A stretch of DNA of 64,000 nt from NCBI GenBank assembly GCA_963808815.1, contig CAWEGI010000013.1:1-64000 (forward strand), written 5' to 3'. The position numbers were made by a program, and so were the translations under genes. How positions within the stretch are numbered: position 1 is the stretch's first letter; every line of letters starts with the position of its first letter. This DNA is from DATBLE01 sp963808815 (GTDB lineage: Bacteria; Actinomycetota; Thermoleophilia; Gaiellales; Gaiellaceae). The notes under the pieces are model-generated. The model was not told the DNA's origin. It saw only the letters and a program-made list of their open reading frames with translations, and did no database searches. Of the stretch, positions 46,553-57,079 are shown one piece after another.

Positions 46553-48701
46553 CAGCTCGTCGGCTCCGGCCACCTCGTCGGCGCCGACCACGCGCAGCTG
46601 CCCGAAGGTCGGCCGGCGCAGAAAACCGGCCGCGACCCGGACGTCGTTGCGGGCGATCTCGTCGAGCTCGTCGGCGACCACGACCGCGGGCAGGCCGAGG
46701 AGCACCGCCAGGAACGCGTCGGCGCCGTAGACGCCGACGTAGCCGCGGGAGCGGCCGAGCACGGCGAGCCGTTCCTGCGGCTCGTACCCGTCGAGGGCGA
46801 CTGCCTCGCCGGCGACGGCGACCCCGCCGCCCGTCGCCACGAACCGGTCGGGGAGGTCGAGCCCTTCGGCGGCCGGAGCGGACAGACGGGCGAACGACAG
46901 CAGGCGGTTGAGGAAGCCGCGGTGACGATCGGCGAGCTCGAGCCGGTGCGGCGCGATCAGCGAGGTGTCGAGCACGGCCGCGCCCGCCTCCGGCTCGCCC
47001 TCGACGCGGCGCGACCCGATGCCGGAGTACCACGGCAGGCTCGACGGGCGAGCGTGGACAACGAGCTTCTCGCGCAGGCCGGGCGCGCCGGACTCAGCCC
47101 AGGAGAGGAACGGAAGCCAGTAGAGGAGCTCGCCCACCTCGTCCCCGAGCCACGGCCCGGCGGCGACCTGCTCGGCGGCCGCGAGCTCGCGCACCCGGGC
47201 GCGGAGGGTCCTGGCGAGGGAGGGCGGGCGCGTGCGCACGGTAGCCGCGCGCCGCGCCGCCCGCGCGGCCAACGGTGTCAGAGCCAGCCGCACGACCGGC
47301 CCCGCGGTCGGGCCCCGGTCAGGTGCGGGGGCGGGCAGTGCCGCCGACGCCTCGAGCTCCTCGACGACCTTCGGCGCGGCGGGGACGTCGAGCCCGAACG
47401 GCCGAACGAAGCGCAGGAGGAACCGCTCGTTGCGCGCGTGGTGGTCGTCGTCACCCAGCGAGCCTTCCAGCAGTGCCGCGTGCTCGGCGAGCGTCTGCGC
47501 GACGTAGAGGTGGCCGAAGCCCTCGGCCATCAGGTACGGGAAATGGAGGGTGTCGAGCTGGGTGCGGCGAAACTCGTCCGCCAGGATCGTGTGGACCGGC
47601 CGGTCGACGATCGCCGCCTCGATCTGGGCGCTGGTGTTGATCCCGACCACGGCGGCGGCGTGAAAGATCGAGTCGAAGTAGTGGTCGCGCGACTCCTCGT
47701 CGAGCGGCTCCTCGCCGCGCCTCGGCCAGACGCTGACGCCAGGCTCGTCGAGGTCGACGCCCCTCCACTGCCCGGTGTTGCGCGGGTGCGGCCGGATCAG
47801 GAGCCCGGCGTCGGCGAGCACGCCGCCCTGCCCCCGGACCGCCGCGATCCACCGCCGCACGAACGGCACCTCGTTCGGAGCGACGAACTGGGCGGAGCAG
47901 ACGTAGAGCACGACCGGCTTCGCCGGGTCGAGGCCGACCTCGGCGCAGAACGACTCGCGCGAGCTGCCGGGCTCCCGGCCGAACCAGTGGTCGTACGCGG
48001 GCGCGCCGGTCAGCCGTATGCGCTCGGCGGGCAGGCGCTGGAGCTCGACGGCCTCCTGCTTCTGGAGCTCGTTCCAGACGAGCACCCGGTCCGGGGCGTC
48101 GCGGACGAGGCCCTTGTTGGTCAGGTTGTCCCAGCTGAACACGAGGTAGACGGTGCGCACGCCGCGCCGCTTCGCCGCGCGGACGTAGTCCGACTGCGGC
48201 GAGCCCCACTCGTTCAGATGGGTGGCGACGAGCAGGTCGGGCGCCTGATCGGCGACGAACCGCTCCGCGTGAGGAGGCGCCGGCAGCGAGCGCTCGAGCC
48301 AGCGGGTGCCTGCACCGAGGGCGGCGGTGCCGCGGGGGCCGCCCTTGCCGCGCGAGCTCGCCGACCCGGTTCGCGGCCGCAGGCGCCTTCGCCAGCCCGC
48401 GGGCCCGCAGGCCGTCGGCGTGCTCGTACCGTGGTTCCAGGTAGCGGAAGGAGTCCGCCGACAGCCGGATCTCCCTGGTCAGCTGGGTCCAGCCGGCGGC
48501 TTCCGGCGCACGGCGGGGCAGGCGGTCGAAGGTCAGGTTCGAGCATTCCGCCGCCAGCTGCTGGAGCACCCGGTGCGCGTCGCCCGACTTCACGTTCTGG
48601 AAGGCGAGGTGCACCTGATGCCCGTTCCCGTCGAGCAGGCGGAAGACGCCGTGCAGGGATCGCACGGCCGCCGGGTGCCGGAGAATGAAGACCAGCCTCA
48701 C
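46532..48701 (-). CDS. SWDN-family GT-B-like surface carbohydrate protein, two-domain form (paralogue 1)
   Basis: GTG 48701 (MRLVFILRHPAAVRSLHGVF); about 723 residues, frame changes near 48370-48150. Domain 1 is GT-B-like: LDGNGHQVHLAFQNVKSG, SWDNLTNKGLVRDAPDRVLV, RLTGAPAYDHWFGREPG, VVLYVCSAQFVAPNEVPFVR, LLIRPHPRNTGQW, and YFDSIFHAAAVVGINTSAQI followed by EAAIVDRPVHTIL. Domain 2 begins at AAGPWLGDEVGELLYWLPFL and ends with SRGYVGVYGADAFLAVLLGL and PAVVVADELDE. The RPHP and GINTSAQIEA features recall CDP-glycerol/capsule transferases that act on the cytoplasmic side. The family is not experimentally defined, as far as I know. Confidence 0.78.
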
Positions 48702-48739
48702 CGCGGCCAGTCTAGAAACGGCCAGGTATCGTTGCCGCG

Positions 48740-49651
48740 GTGGTCGAGCAGACCGTTGTCGAGACGCCCGAGGAGACCGCCGAGCGCAAGGAGGCCCGCA
48801 GCGGGACGCTCGCAGAGCGCGAGGCCTACGCCGTCCGGCGCCGCGAGGCGAACGCCGAACGCGACGCCCAGCGGGTCCGGCTCGCGGCGGAGCTCGCCGA
48901 GCGCTCCGAGCTGGCAATCCCGGCCGAGCACGGCTATCTGAGCGTCCCCCCGGGCACGCTCGACCCCGAGGTGTCGGCGATCGTCGAGCACGCAGGCGGC
49001 CTGATCGACTCGATCGGCCACGATGAGCTCCTCGATCGCGGCACGAAGGGTGGCTTCATCGCCCGCGGGTTCCTGCCCGAGGAGTCGCTCCAACTCGACT
49101 CCCCGTACTTCGACTTCGCGCTGGACGAGCGCGTCGTCGGACCGGTGGCGGCCTACCTCGGCGTCGTCCCGATCCTCGCCGACGTCGACGTCTGGTACTC
49201 GGCCCACCACCCGAAGGCGCCGAAGAGCTCGCAGCTCTGGCACCTCGACCATGCCGACACGACGCAGATCAAGGTCTGGATCCACGTCGACGAGATCGAC
49301 GCGCTCAGCGGGCCGCTGACCGTGTTGCCCGCCGATGGCTCCACCAGGGTCGCGGAGGCGAACGACTACGACTTCGGCGACTCGTACCGCCTCGCCGACG
49401 ACGCCGTCCCCGCCGAGCGATGCGTGGCCCTCGTAGGCCCCGCCGGGACTGTCGACTTCGTGGACACGAGCCGCTGCTTCCACTTCGGCAGCCGCGTCGA
49501 TGCCGACGGTCGCCCGCGCCGAATCGCCGTCTTCCAGTACCTGACGCCCTACTCGTTCAAGTTCGCCGACCACCGGAACCAGGCCGGCTTCCGGCACCTG
49601 GCGACCGCCGGGTCGACGCCGCTCGAGCGCCTGGTGCTCGGCGCGGCCTGA
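48740..49651 (+). CDS. Phytanoyl-CoA dioxygenase-like Fe(II)/2-oxoglutarate oxygenase
   Basis: GTG 48740, 303 residues, intact. The first ~70 residues are a charged helix (ETAERKEARSGTLAEREAY). The double-stranded beta-helix core shows SQLWHLDHADTTQIKVWIHV, with iron ligands His168 and Asp170, and DALSGPLTVLPADGS. The distal ligand is His248 in TSRCFHFGSRVD, and the 2-oxoglutarate Arg is probably in RPRRIAVFQYLTPY. PhyH-like enzymes hydroxylate small molecules, lipids or sugars. Between a glycan-type protein and sulfotransferases, hydroxylation of a carbohydrate or lipid part of the polymer is plausible. It diverges from the gene at 48701 by 38 bases. Confidence 0.85.
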   Translation: MVEQTVVETPEETAERKEARSGTLAEREAYAVRRREANAERDAQRVRLAAELAERSELAIPAEHGYLSVPPGTLDPEVSAIVEHAGGLIDSIGHDELLDRGTKGGFIARGFLPEESLQLDSPYFDFALDERVVGPVAAYLGVVPILADVDVWYSAHHPKAPKSSQLWHLDHADTTQIKVWIHVDEIDALSGPLTVLPADGSTRVAEANDYDFGDSYRLADDAVPAERCVALVGPAGTVDFVDTSRCFHFGSRVDADGRPRRIAVFQYLTPYSFKFADHRNQAGFRHLATAGSTPLERLVLGAA

Positions 49652-49654
49652 CGC

Positions 49655-50590
49655 TCAGAGCGTCCAGCCGAGGGCGGCCAGGTCGACCCGGGCGAGCTCG
49701 GCCGTCCGCCGGTTGCTCTCGCCGTAGCGATCGCCCACGAACGCGTCGACGGTCTCGCGCAGACGGCGCTCGAGCTCTTCTGCACCGGCGCGGGGACGGA
49801 TCGCGCGCTCGAGCAGCTCCGGCGGGATGGTGGCAAAGGCCTTCGGGCCGAACACCGGCGTCGGGTTGAGCTCGCTGCGCACACCGAGCTTGTTGCGCAG
49901 CCGCCGCCGCTCGGTCCCGACGGTGGACGGCGCACGGTTCGAACGATTGTCGAAGGGGAGGCCGTCCAGCGCGCCGTCACCCGGGGTCGTGCCGGCGAAG
50001 CGCACGATCGCGCCGACGAACACAGGGCCGTCGGAGACGAACTGCTCGAACGGCAGGCAGAGCACCCGCTCGGCGCCGAAGAGCGCGACGTAGTGACGAA
50101 GCAGGCGGTCGTACTCGAAGTAGCGCGCGTCGAACCAGGGCACGCGCCGGCTCTTCGAGCGCGGCGGGTCGAGGAACTGCTCCGGCCTGGCCGCACCGCC
50201 CGCGCGCACGTACTGCTTGTACGTCGAGACGATCATGCTCCGCTGCTCGCGGACGACGACCAGCACCCGCCCCTCGGGGAGGACGGCGACGAGCCGGTCG
50301 GCGATCTCCTTGCAGTCGTAGCCGCCCGAGAACGGGTGGCCGGAGAGGCGCTCCATCGACACCACCGGCAGCAGGCCGCGTCCGCGTTGTCGGTCGAGCA
50401 GCGGCCCGAGCTCGGCCCTCAGCGCCGCCGCGTCGAAGTCGAGCGGGTCGTCGTCGACGAACCGCCGAACCGGGTTCCGCGCGCTCTTCCCCAGCCAGCC
50501 GAACCCGGCGCTCTCGAGGCCGAACAGGTGCTGCTGGAGCCAGCTCGATCCGGCCTTGTGGTAGCCGATGTGGACGAGAACGTCGCTCAC
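49655..50590 (-). CDS. Sulfotransferase 1
   Basis: GTG 50590 (MSDVLVHIGYHKAGSSWLQQ) overlaps the next stop. It encodes 311 residues, intact. Residues 7-20 form the 5'-phosphosulfate loop (HIGYHKAGSSWLQQ, Lys12) used for PAPS. The 3'-phosphate region is LVVVREQRSMIVSTYKQYVR, with the Arg and Ser expected there. VVSMERLSG and FEYDRLLRHYVALFGAERVL follow. It is cytoplasmic with no signal peptide. It is very similar to sulfotransferase 3 at 56126, including the Tyr-Lys-x-Tyr-Val segment and the C-terminal ESNRRTAELARVDLAALGW. The acceptor is unknown; context favours a carbohydrate. Confidence 0.9.
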   Translation of the reverse strand: MSDVLVHIGYHKAGSSWLQQHLFGLESAGFGWLGKSARNPVRRFVDDDPLDFDAAALRAELGPLLDRQRGRGLLPVVSMERLSGHPFSGGYDCKEIADRLVAVLPEGRVLVVVREQRSMIVSTYKQYVRAGGAARPEQFLDPPRSKSRRVPWFDARYFEYDRLLRHYVALFGAERVLCLPFEQFVSDGPVFVGAIVRFAGTTPGDGALDGLPFDNRSNRAPSTVGTERRRLRNKLGVRSELNPTPVFGPKAFATIPPELLERAIRPRAGAEELERRLRETVDAFVGDRYGESNRRTAELARVDLAALGWTL

Positions 50591-51621
50591 CGCGCGACGG
50601 CCGGAACGCCGGCGGCGGCGACCGCCCGCTCGTAGACGTCGCCGGCGGCGTGCTCGATCGCCTCGATCGTCGCTTCGTCGAGCGAGCCACGGTAGGCGGT
50701 CGCCCGCTCGGGCAGCACCCCGCGCCGTTCGACCGGCTCGGTGGAGTTGGCGAGCGTCGGCCGGCCGTTGAACGTCGGGACGACGAGCCCAGGCGACCAG
50801 GAGATCCCGACGCGCTCCGCGACTCCGCGCAGGGTTGCCTCGGTCTCACCGACGAGCTGCTCGTAGGTGAGGACGAGCACGCCCTCCCCGTGGCGCTCGC
50901 GGGCGGCGAGCGCCGTCTCCGCCGACTGCCGCCAGAGCGCGATCGACTCCTCGACGTCCTCGTAGCGCGGGCGATGCCTGCTCGCCGACGCGTACCAGGC
51001 ACGCGGGTCGCGGACGATCGAGACGAACGTCCCGTCCGGATAAGAGGCGAGGTAGCGCTCCAGCCGCTCTGTCTCCATCGCCAGCCGTGGCGTGAATGCG
51101 GTCACGGCCCGCTTCGGCCCGTTGTACAGGTTCTGGTCGTCCAGCCAGGCGTTGAAGTACGAGGTGAAGTAGCAGTCGAGCACTCCCCGCTCGGTCCCGG
51201 GCCTCCACTCGGCCACACACTGCTCGAACACCGCCCGCTGCACGCGCGGCGAGAACACGAACGGGAACACGTCGGGCTCGAGCTGCCCGAGCAGCGGCTT
51301 CTCCTTGAGGAACCCCTCACGCAGGTAGAGCTCGATTTGCGGCTCGAAGAGGACGTCGAACCAGGTCTCGGGCCGCGCGAGGTCGAGCGGCGGCCAGTCC
51401 CACTTCTTCGGCTTCCCGATGCACAGCTCGCCCGGGTGCGCGTGGACCTCGGGATGGCCGTCGAGCAGCTGGCTGAGCAAGGTGCCGCCGGAGCGCTGGA
51501 TCTGGGAGATCAGCACGAGCGGTTCGCGGACCGGCACGACGTGCGCGAGGCGCGTCGCCTGGAGCTGGGTGAGCTCGGCGGCCTCGTCGCGGCCTTCCCA
51601 GGGCGGCACGGTGGTCTTCAT
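50587..51621 (-). CDS. Sulfotransferase 2 (different subfamily)
   Basis: ATG 51621 (MKTTVPPWEGRDEAAELTQL), chosen over an upstream start because the preceding 13 residues look unstructured. It encodes 344 residues, intact. The PAPS loop is LVLISQIQRSGGTLLSQLLD, and GHPEVHAHPGELCIG follows. The 3'-phosphate site is FVSIVRDPRAWYASASRHRP, and VLVLTYEQLVGETEATLRGV is the usual downstream block. The RSGGT loop is typical of Sulfotransfer_3-type enzymes and unlike the HKxGSSW loop of copies 1 and 3. The product of the overlapping downstream gene may act on the same polymer. Confidence 0.9.
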   Translation of the reverse strand: MKTTVPPWEGRDEAAELTQLQATRLAHVVPVREPLVLISQIQRSGGTLLSQLLDGHPEVHAHPGELCIGKPKKWDWPPLDLARPETWFDVLFEPQIELYLREGFLKEKPLLGQLEPDVFPFVFSPRVQRAVFEQCVAEWRPGTERGVLDCYFTSYFNAWLDDQNLYNGPKRAVTAFTPRLAMETERLERYLASYPDGTFVSIVRDPRAWYASASRHRPRYEDVEESIALWRQSAETALAARERHGEGVLVLTYEQLVGETEATLRGVAERVGISWSPGLVVPTFNGRPTLANSTEPVERRGVLPERATAYRGSLDEATIEAIEHAAGDVYERAVAAAGVPAVAR

Positions 51622-51677
51622 CCGGCGGGCACATGCTAGACGTGGCGAGATCGGGGCCACGCTAGGCTCAGCGCGAG

Positions 51678-53262
51678 ATGGAGACCGCCGACCGCCCGCT
51701 GCGCATCGAGTGGTTCATGCTGCACAGCGGCTACATCCGTTACTTCGGCCAGACGATCGGGCTGCTCGCCGAGCGCGGCCACTCCGTCCACCTCGCCTTC
51801 ACGCGGATCGAGAAGGACCCCGGCGACGCACGCCTCGCACACGCTCTCGCCGACGCCCATCCGAACGTCACCTTCGGGCAGGCGCCGCTACGTCGCCGCG
51901 GCGACGGCTGGCGGCCGCTCGCGGGCCTCGTGCGGGGCCTCACCGACCTCGGCCGATACGTCCACCCACGCTATGCGGACTCGCCCGCGCTGCGCGCGCG
52001 GATGGCCCGCAAGCTGTCCGAGCACGTCCGCACCGCCCGGGCGATCGACCCGGTCACCTCCCGCGCGACGCTGCGCCTGATCCGGTTCATGGAGTCGCAG
52101 ACGAGCGAGCGCACGTCGCGGCGCATCGTCGGCGCTCTCGCGGCGCGTCGAGCGGGCGATCCCCACGGCCGCGGGCATCGACGGCTACCTGCGGCAGCGC
52201 CGTCCCGACACCGTCGTCGTCACGCCGGTGATCGAGTTCGCGAGCACGCAGGTCGAGTACGTGAAGAGCGCCCGCCGGGCCGGGATCCCGAGCGGGGTGG
52301 CGATCGCGAGCTGGGACAACCTGACCGGGAAGGGGCTCGTCCGTGTGCTTCCGGACCGCGTGTACGTCTGGAACGACGTCCAGGTGAACGAGGCGGTGGA
52401 GCTGCACGGCGTGCCTCGCGAGCGTGTGGTCGCCACGGGCGCGGCAAAGTTCGACGAGTGGTTCGAGCGCCGACCGCGCTGGACGAGCGAGGAGCTGGCC
52501 GAGCGGGCGGGGCTCGAACCGGGCCGGCCGTACGTGCTCTATGTCTGCTCGTCGGCGTTCATCACCCCGCAAGAGGTCGGGTTCGTCCGCGAGTGGATCG
52601 ACCGCCTCCGCGCGGACGAGCGCCCGACGCTCCACGACCTCGGCGTGCTCGTCCGGCCGCACCCGCAGAACGCCGCCCAGTGGCGCGACGCCGACCTCTC
52701 CACTGTGCCGAACGTCGCGGTCTGGCCACGCGCCGGCTCGCAGCCCGACGCGGGCGACGCGCGCGCCGAGTTCTTCGACTCGCTCGCCCACAGCGCGGCC
52801 GTGGTCGGGATCAACACCAGCGCGCTGCTGGAGGCGGCGATCCTCGGCAAGAGCGTCCTCGTCCCGCTGGTGCCGCAGTTCGCCGGCACGCAGGAGGGGA
52901 CCCTGCACTTCCGCTACCTGCTACACGAGAACGGCGGCTTCCTGCACGTCGCCTCGACCCTGGACGAGCACGCCGACCAGCTCGCCGACGCCGTCGAGCA
53001 CGGCGACGACCAGGCGGAGCAGACGCGACGGTTCGTGGAGTCGTTCCTGCGTCCCCGCGGCCTCGACCGGTCGGCGGCACCGATCCTCGAGCGCGAGCTC
53101 GAACAGCTGGCGCTCGTCCTGCCGGAGCCGGCGCACACGACGGTCGGCTCGGTGGCTCTTCGCGCGGCGCTGACGCCGGTCGCGCTCGCGGCTGCCGTGA
53201 TCGGTAGAGCCGCGTCCCGGATCCGCGGCGGCCCGCCCGCCGCCGAGCCTGAGCCTGCTTGA
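51678..53262 (+). CDS. SWDN-family GT-B-like surface carbohydrate protein, one-domain form (paralogue 2)
   Basis: ATG 51678 (METADRPLRIEWFMLHSGYI); about 528 residues, one frame change near 52140. It follows the family order: GLLAERGHSVHLAFTRIEKD, VHPRYADSPALRARM, then AIASWDNLTGKGLVRVLPDR, VVATGAAKFDEWFERRP, VLYVCSSAFITPQEVGFVRE, VLVRPHPQNAAQWRDADL, FFDSLAHSAAVVGINTSALL and GTQEGTLHFRYLLHENGGFL. There is no second WLGDEVGE-type domain. It is transcribed oppositely to the sulfotransferase pair with 56 bases between the starts. Confidence 0.8.
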
Positions 53263-53327
53263 GCTCGGGCGAAAGCCTGCTCGCCGTACGATCCGTCAAC
53301 GTGCAGCCGGAGGAGGCGGCAGGCGTG

Positions 53328-56144
53328 ATGGAGTTTCGACTGCTCGGACCGGTCGAGGCCGTCGGCGGCGACGGGCTGCCGATCGCGCTCGGCCAGCGGC
53401 CGCGGACGGTGCTCGCGCTCCTCCTTCTCGATGCGAACGAGGTCGTCTCCACCGACCGGCTGATCGAGGGGATCTGGAGCGAGGCGGCGCCGCCCGCGAG
53501 CGCCGCAGGGTCCCTTCAGGTCAACGTTCACGCGTTGCGGAAGGCGATCGGCCCGGAGCGGATCGTGACGCGAAGCCCTGGGTACGCGATCCGGGTCGAG
53601 CCCGACGAGCTCGATGTGCTTCGGTTCGAGCGTCTCGCCGCGGAGGGCCGGCGGGCGCTGCAGGACGGAGACGCAGCCGGGGCCTCGGCGAGCCTCGCAG
53701 ACGCACTCGCGCTCTGGCGAGGCCCGGCTCTGGCCGACTACCGGTATGCGTCGTTCGCGCGGACGGAGGCGCAGCGGCTGGAGGAGGCGCGGCTGGCCGC
53801 GCTCGAAGCGCGAATCGAAGCGGATCTCCAGCTCGGCCGGCATCCGGGTCTCGTCGCCGAGCTCGAGGCGCTGGTCGCCGAGCACCCGTTGCGCGAGCGG
53901 CTACGCGGCCAGCTGATGCTTGCGCTCTATCGGTCGGGCCGGCAAGCGGATGCGCTCGCCGCCTACCAGGAAGCGCGCCGCGTTCTCGTCGAGGAGCTCG
54001 GCATCGACCCGTCCCCCGAGCTGCGAGAGCTCGAGCAGGCCATCCTCCGGCAGGATCCCGCGCTCGCCGCCGCCCCGGCCGCAGCGGCCGCAGCCGGTCG
54101 CGCCGACGACGACCTGATCGGACGCGAGCTCGAGGTGACGGCGGTCGCCGCTCTGCTGGGGAGGCCGGACACGCGACTCGTGACGTTGACCGGCACAGGG
54201 GGGACGGGCAAGACCCGCCTGGCGCGCGCGGTCGCCGCACAGCACGCGCACAGCGTCTTCGTCGATCTCGCTCCCGTCACCGATCCGTCGCTCGTGCTCT
54301 CGACGATCGCGCGCACACTCCAGGTCGAGGAGCACGACGAGCGTCCCCTGCTCGACGAGGTCGGGCAGGCGCTCGACGGGTCGCGGCTGCTTCTCCTCGA
54401 CAATCTCGAGCATCTGCCGGACGCCTTTCCGCTCGTCGCCGACCTGCTCGCGGCCGCTCCCGCGCAGTCGATCCTGGCGACGAGCCGTGTGCCGCTGCGG
54501 CTCGCAACCGAGCACGAGTACCGCGTGCCCCCACTCCCGACGCCCCCGCTCGGTGCCGTGGATCCGGCCGCGCTCGGCAACGTCGCCTCGGTCCGCCTCT
54601 ACTGCGAACGCGCCCGCTCCGTGCTCCCGGCCTTCGAGCTCGTCGGCGAGAACAGCGACGCGGTCGCGCGCATCTGCCGCGCTCTCGACGGTCTCCCGCT
54701 CGCGATCGAGCTGGCCGCAGCCCGCGTCCGTGTCCTGGGGCCCGAAGGAACGGCGAAGCGCCTCGGCGAGACCCTCGCCCTGCTCACGCGCAGCTCGCCG
54801 GATCTCCCGGAGCGCCAGCGCTCGCTGCGCGCGACGATCGACTGGAGCTACGACCTGCTGGATGCGGATGCGCAGCAGGTCTTCCGGGTGCTGGGAGCCT
54901 TCGCTGGAGGAGTCTCTCTCGACGGAGTCGAGTCGATCGCCCGGGACGACCTCGACGTGCCGACGGCCCTCGAGACGCTCCTGGATGCCGGCCTGGTCAC
55001 GTCCGCTGCCACGGCCGCGGGGGAACCGCGCTTCGGCATGCTCGAGACGATCCGCGAATACGCGCTCGCGAAGCTCGAGACGGCGGGTGAGGCCGACGAC
55101 GTCCACGGCCGGCATCTCGACTACTTCCTGCAGCTCGTGGACGACGCCCTCGCAGTGCGCGCCCGCGACCCGGGGCGGTACGAGCGAGAAGTCACCGCGC
55201 TCGACCGCGACAACTTCCGCGCAGCACTCGACCATGCTGCCGCGTCCGGCGACGCCGACGCTCTGCTGGCGCTCACGGCGGGGCTGATGGAGTTCTGGCG
55301 AACGAACGGCGCGATCGAGGAGGGGCGTCTCCGCTATCTCGACGCGGTCGCACGATCGGCCGGAGCCAGCGCGCGCGGGCGCGCCAGGGCGCTGTACGGT
55401 CTCGCGCTGTTCACGTACATCCGGGGCGACGTGTCGGCCAGCGTCGAAATCCTCGACGAGCACCGCGAGGACTTCGAGCTGCACCTCCAGCCGGGCGATC
55501 TCGCCCGGCTGCTGTGGTTGAGGGCCGCTGCCGCGAACATCCTCGGCGAGGCGACCCTGGCCGAGCAGCTGCTCGACCGTACCGTCGCGCTCTTGGACGA
55601 GGAGAAGGACGAGCGCGTTCTCGGACGTGTCCTCTGTGCTCTCAGCGAGACGAACCGGAAGCTCGGCAATCTCGACGCGGCCCAGCGTCACGCGCAGGCG
55701 TCGGCCGACATCGCCGGTCGTGTCGGCGACACGGAGTATCGAGCCTTCGCGCTCGTCCATCTCTCCTCGTACGCGCTGGAGCGGGGAGACCTCGTCGCTG
55801 CGCGAGAGAGCCTGGCCGAGGCTCTCCGCACGGGCCGGCAGCTCGCAGACCTGGAGACGATCGCGATCGCACTCGTCTTCGTCGCGGAGCTCGCCTACCG
55901 CAGCGCCGACGACGAGGTCGCAGCGCAACTGCTCGGCGCCTCCCACCGGACGTTCCACGACGTCGGGCCGGGCCGCTGGGAGATCGAGCGCGAGTACTGG
56001 GAGCCGCTGCTCGCCGAGCTGGACACGGGTCTCGGTACCGGCGAGCTCGAGCGTGTGCGGGCTGAGGGGGAGCGCCTCGAACCCGACGAGGGAGCCTCGC
56101 TGGCTCTCGACTGGCTCGCCGGCGCTCAGAGGCGCCAGCCGTAG
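53328..56144 (+). CDS. BTAD-family regulator with NTPase and TPR domains (SARP/AfsR-like)
   Basis: ATG 53328 (MEFRLLGPVEAVGGDGLPIA), with GGAGG upstream; the frame is open further upstream, but homology starts here. 938 residues, intact. Residues 1-95 are an OmpR-type winged helix (LLLLDANEVVSTDRLIEGIW, LQVNVHALRKAIG). Residues ~100-245 are BTAD. The NTPase P-loop GTGGTGKTRLA lies near 288-298, with Walker B LLLLDNLEHLPDAF and SILATSRVPLRL. A C-terminal TPR-like region follows. AfsR-type proteins switch on nearby biosynthetic genes, so it is the best candidate activator of the sulfotransferase/glycan genes around it. Its end overlaps the convergent sulfotransferase by 19 bases. Confidence 0.93.
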   Translation: MEFRLLGPVEAVGGDGLPIALGQRPRTVLALLLLDANEVVSTDRLIEGIWSEAAPPASAAGSLQVNVHALRKAIGPERIVTRSPGYAIRVEPDELDVLRFERLAAEGRRALQDGDAAGASASLADALALWRGPALADYRYASFARTEAQRLEEARLAALEARIEADLQLGRHPGLVAELEALVAEHPLRERLRGQLMLALYRSGRQADALAAYQEARRVLVEELGIDPSPELRELEQAILRQDPALAAAPAAAAAAGRADDDLIGRELEVTAVAALLGRPDTRLVTLTGTGGTGKTRLARAVAAQHAHSVFVDLAPVTDPSLVLSTIARTLQVEEHDERPLLDEVGQALDGSRLLLLDNLEHLPDAFPLVADLLAAAPAQSILATSRVPLRLATEHEYRVPPLPTPPLGAVDPAALGNVASVRLYCERARSVLPAFELVGENSDAVARICRALDGLPLAIELAAARVRVLGPEGTAKRLGETLALLTRSSPDLPERQRSLRATIDWSYDLLDADAQQVFRVLGAFAGGVSLDGVESIARDDLDVPTALETLLDAGLVTSAATAAGEPRFGMLETIREYALAKLETAGEADDVHGRHLDYFLQLVDDALAVRARDPGRYEREVTALDRDNFRAALDHAAASGDADALLALTAGLMEFWRTNGAIEEGRLRYLDAVARSAGASARGRARALYGLALFTYIRGDVSASVEILDEHREDFELHLQPGDLARLLWLRAAAANILGEATLAEQLLDRTVALLDEEKDERVLGRVLCALSETNRKLGNLDAAQRHAQASADIAGRVGDTEYRAFALVHLSSYALERGDLVAARESLAEALRTGRQLADLETIAIALVFVAELAYRSADDEVAAQLLGASHRTFHDVGPGRWEIEREYWEPLLAELDTGLGTGELERVRAEGERLEPDEGASLALDWLAGAQRRQP

Positions 56145-57061
56145 CGCGCCAGGTCGACGCCGAGCAGCTCCGCGAGCCTGGCGTTGCTCTCGGCGTAGCG
56201 GGCGCCCGCCCACTCGTCCACCTCGCGGCGCAGCCGCTCGTCGGCGCCGGCAGAGCGGGAGCCGAGCGGGTCGGCGCGGACGAGCCGGTCGGCGAGGCGG
56301 CCGGCCACCTTCGACTCGGCGAGCGGCGCCGGGTTCACGTCCGTTCGAGGCCCGAGCCGGTTCAGGCGGCGGACGACGGAGAGCGTGAGCATGGAGGTCG
56401 AGCGCACGTTCTCGCGGTGCCCGTAGGGCAACCGGTCGAGCACCTCCACGGGAATCGGGCGGCCGGCGAAGACGGCGATCCGCTCGACGTAGTCCCGGCC
56501 GTCCTCCACGAACTGGTCGAACGCCAGCCCCAGCACTCGATCGGCGCCGAAGAGGGACCGGTAGTACGAGACCAGCCGGTCGTACTCGAGGAAGCGCGCG
56601 TCGAACAGCGGCACGCGCACGCTGCGCGACCTCGGCGGGTCGAGGAAGGAGGCCAGCGACGCGGCGCCGCCCTGCTGGACGTAGCCCTTGTAGGTCGAGA
56701 CCAGCATGCTGCGCTGCTCGCGGACGGCGACCAGGATCCTCGCGTCCGGAAACACCAGGTGCAGCCGCTCGGCGATCTCGCGGCTGTCGTAGCCGCCGGA
56801 GAGCGCGCTGCCCGACAGCCGCTCGAGCGAGATCACCGGCAGCAGCCCGGCCTCCTCCGCCTCGGCCAGGAGCGGGTCGAGCGCCGCCCGCACCGCGGGG
56901 GGGTCGAACTCGAACGGACGGTCACGGACGAAGCTGCGCACCGGATGGCTCGCCGGCCGCTTGCCCAGCCAGCGATAGCCGGTCTCCGGATCGGAGAAGA
57001 ACCGGCGCTGGAGCCAGTTCGTGCCGGTCTTGTGGTATCCGATGTGGATCAGGACGCTCAT
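56126..57061 (-). CDS. Sulfotransferase 3
   Basis: ATG 57061 (MSVLIHIGYHKTGTNWLQRR), 311 residues, intact. The PAPS loop is HIGYHKTGTNWLQ. The 3'-phosphate region ILVAVREQRSMLVSTYKGYV and LISLERLSG-like VISLERLSGSALSGGYDSRE match sulfotransferase 1 block for block. The end ARYAESNARLAELLGVDLAR also matches, so copies 1 and 3 are recent paralogues separated by two other genes. It has no signal peptide and is predicted cytoplasmic. It is preceded by the SWDN-family gene at 57080 with an 18-base gap, suggesting co-transcription with paralogues 3-6. Confidence 0.92.
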   Translation of the reverse strand: MSVLIHIGYHKTGTNWLQRRFFSDPETGYRWLGKRPASHPVRSFVRDRPFEFDPPAVRAALDPLLAEAEEAGLLPVISLERLSGSALSGGYDSREIAERLHLVFPDARILVAVREQRSMLVSTYKGYVQQGGAASLASFLDPPRSRSVRVPLFDARFLEYDRLVSYYRSLFGADRVLGLAFDQFVEDGRDYVERIAVFAGRPIPVEVLDRLPYGHRENVRSTSMLTLSVVRRLNRLGPRTDVNPAPLAESKVAGRLADRLVRADPLGSRSAGADERLRREVDEWAGARYAESNARLAELLGVDLARYGWRL

Positions 57062-57079
57062 CGGCCGTCGACTTCCGGG

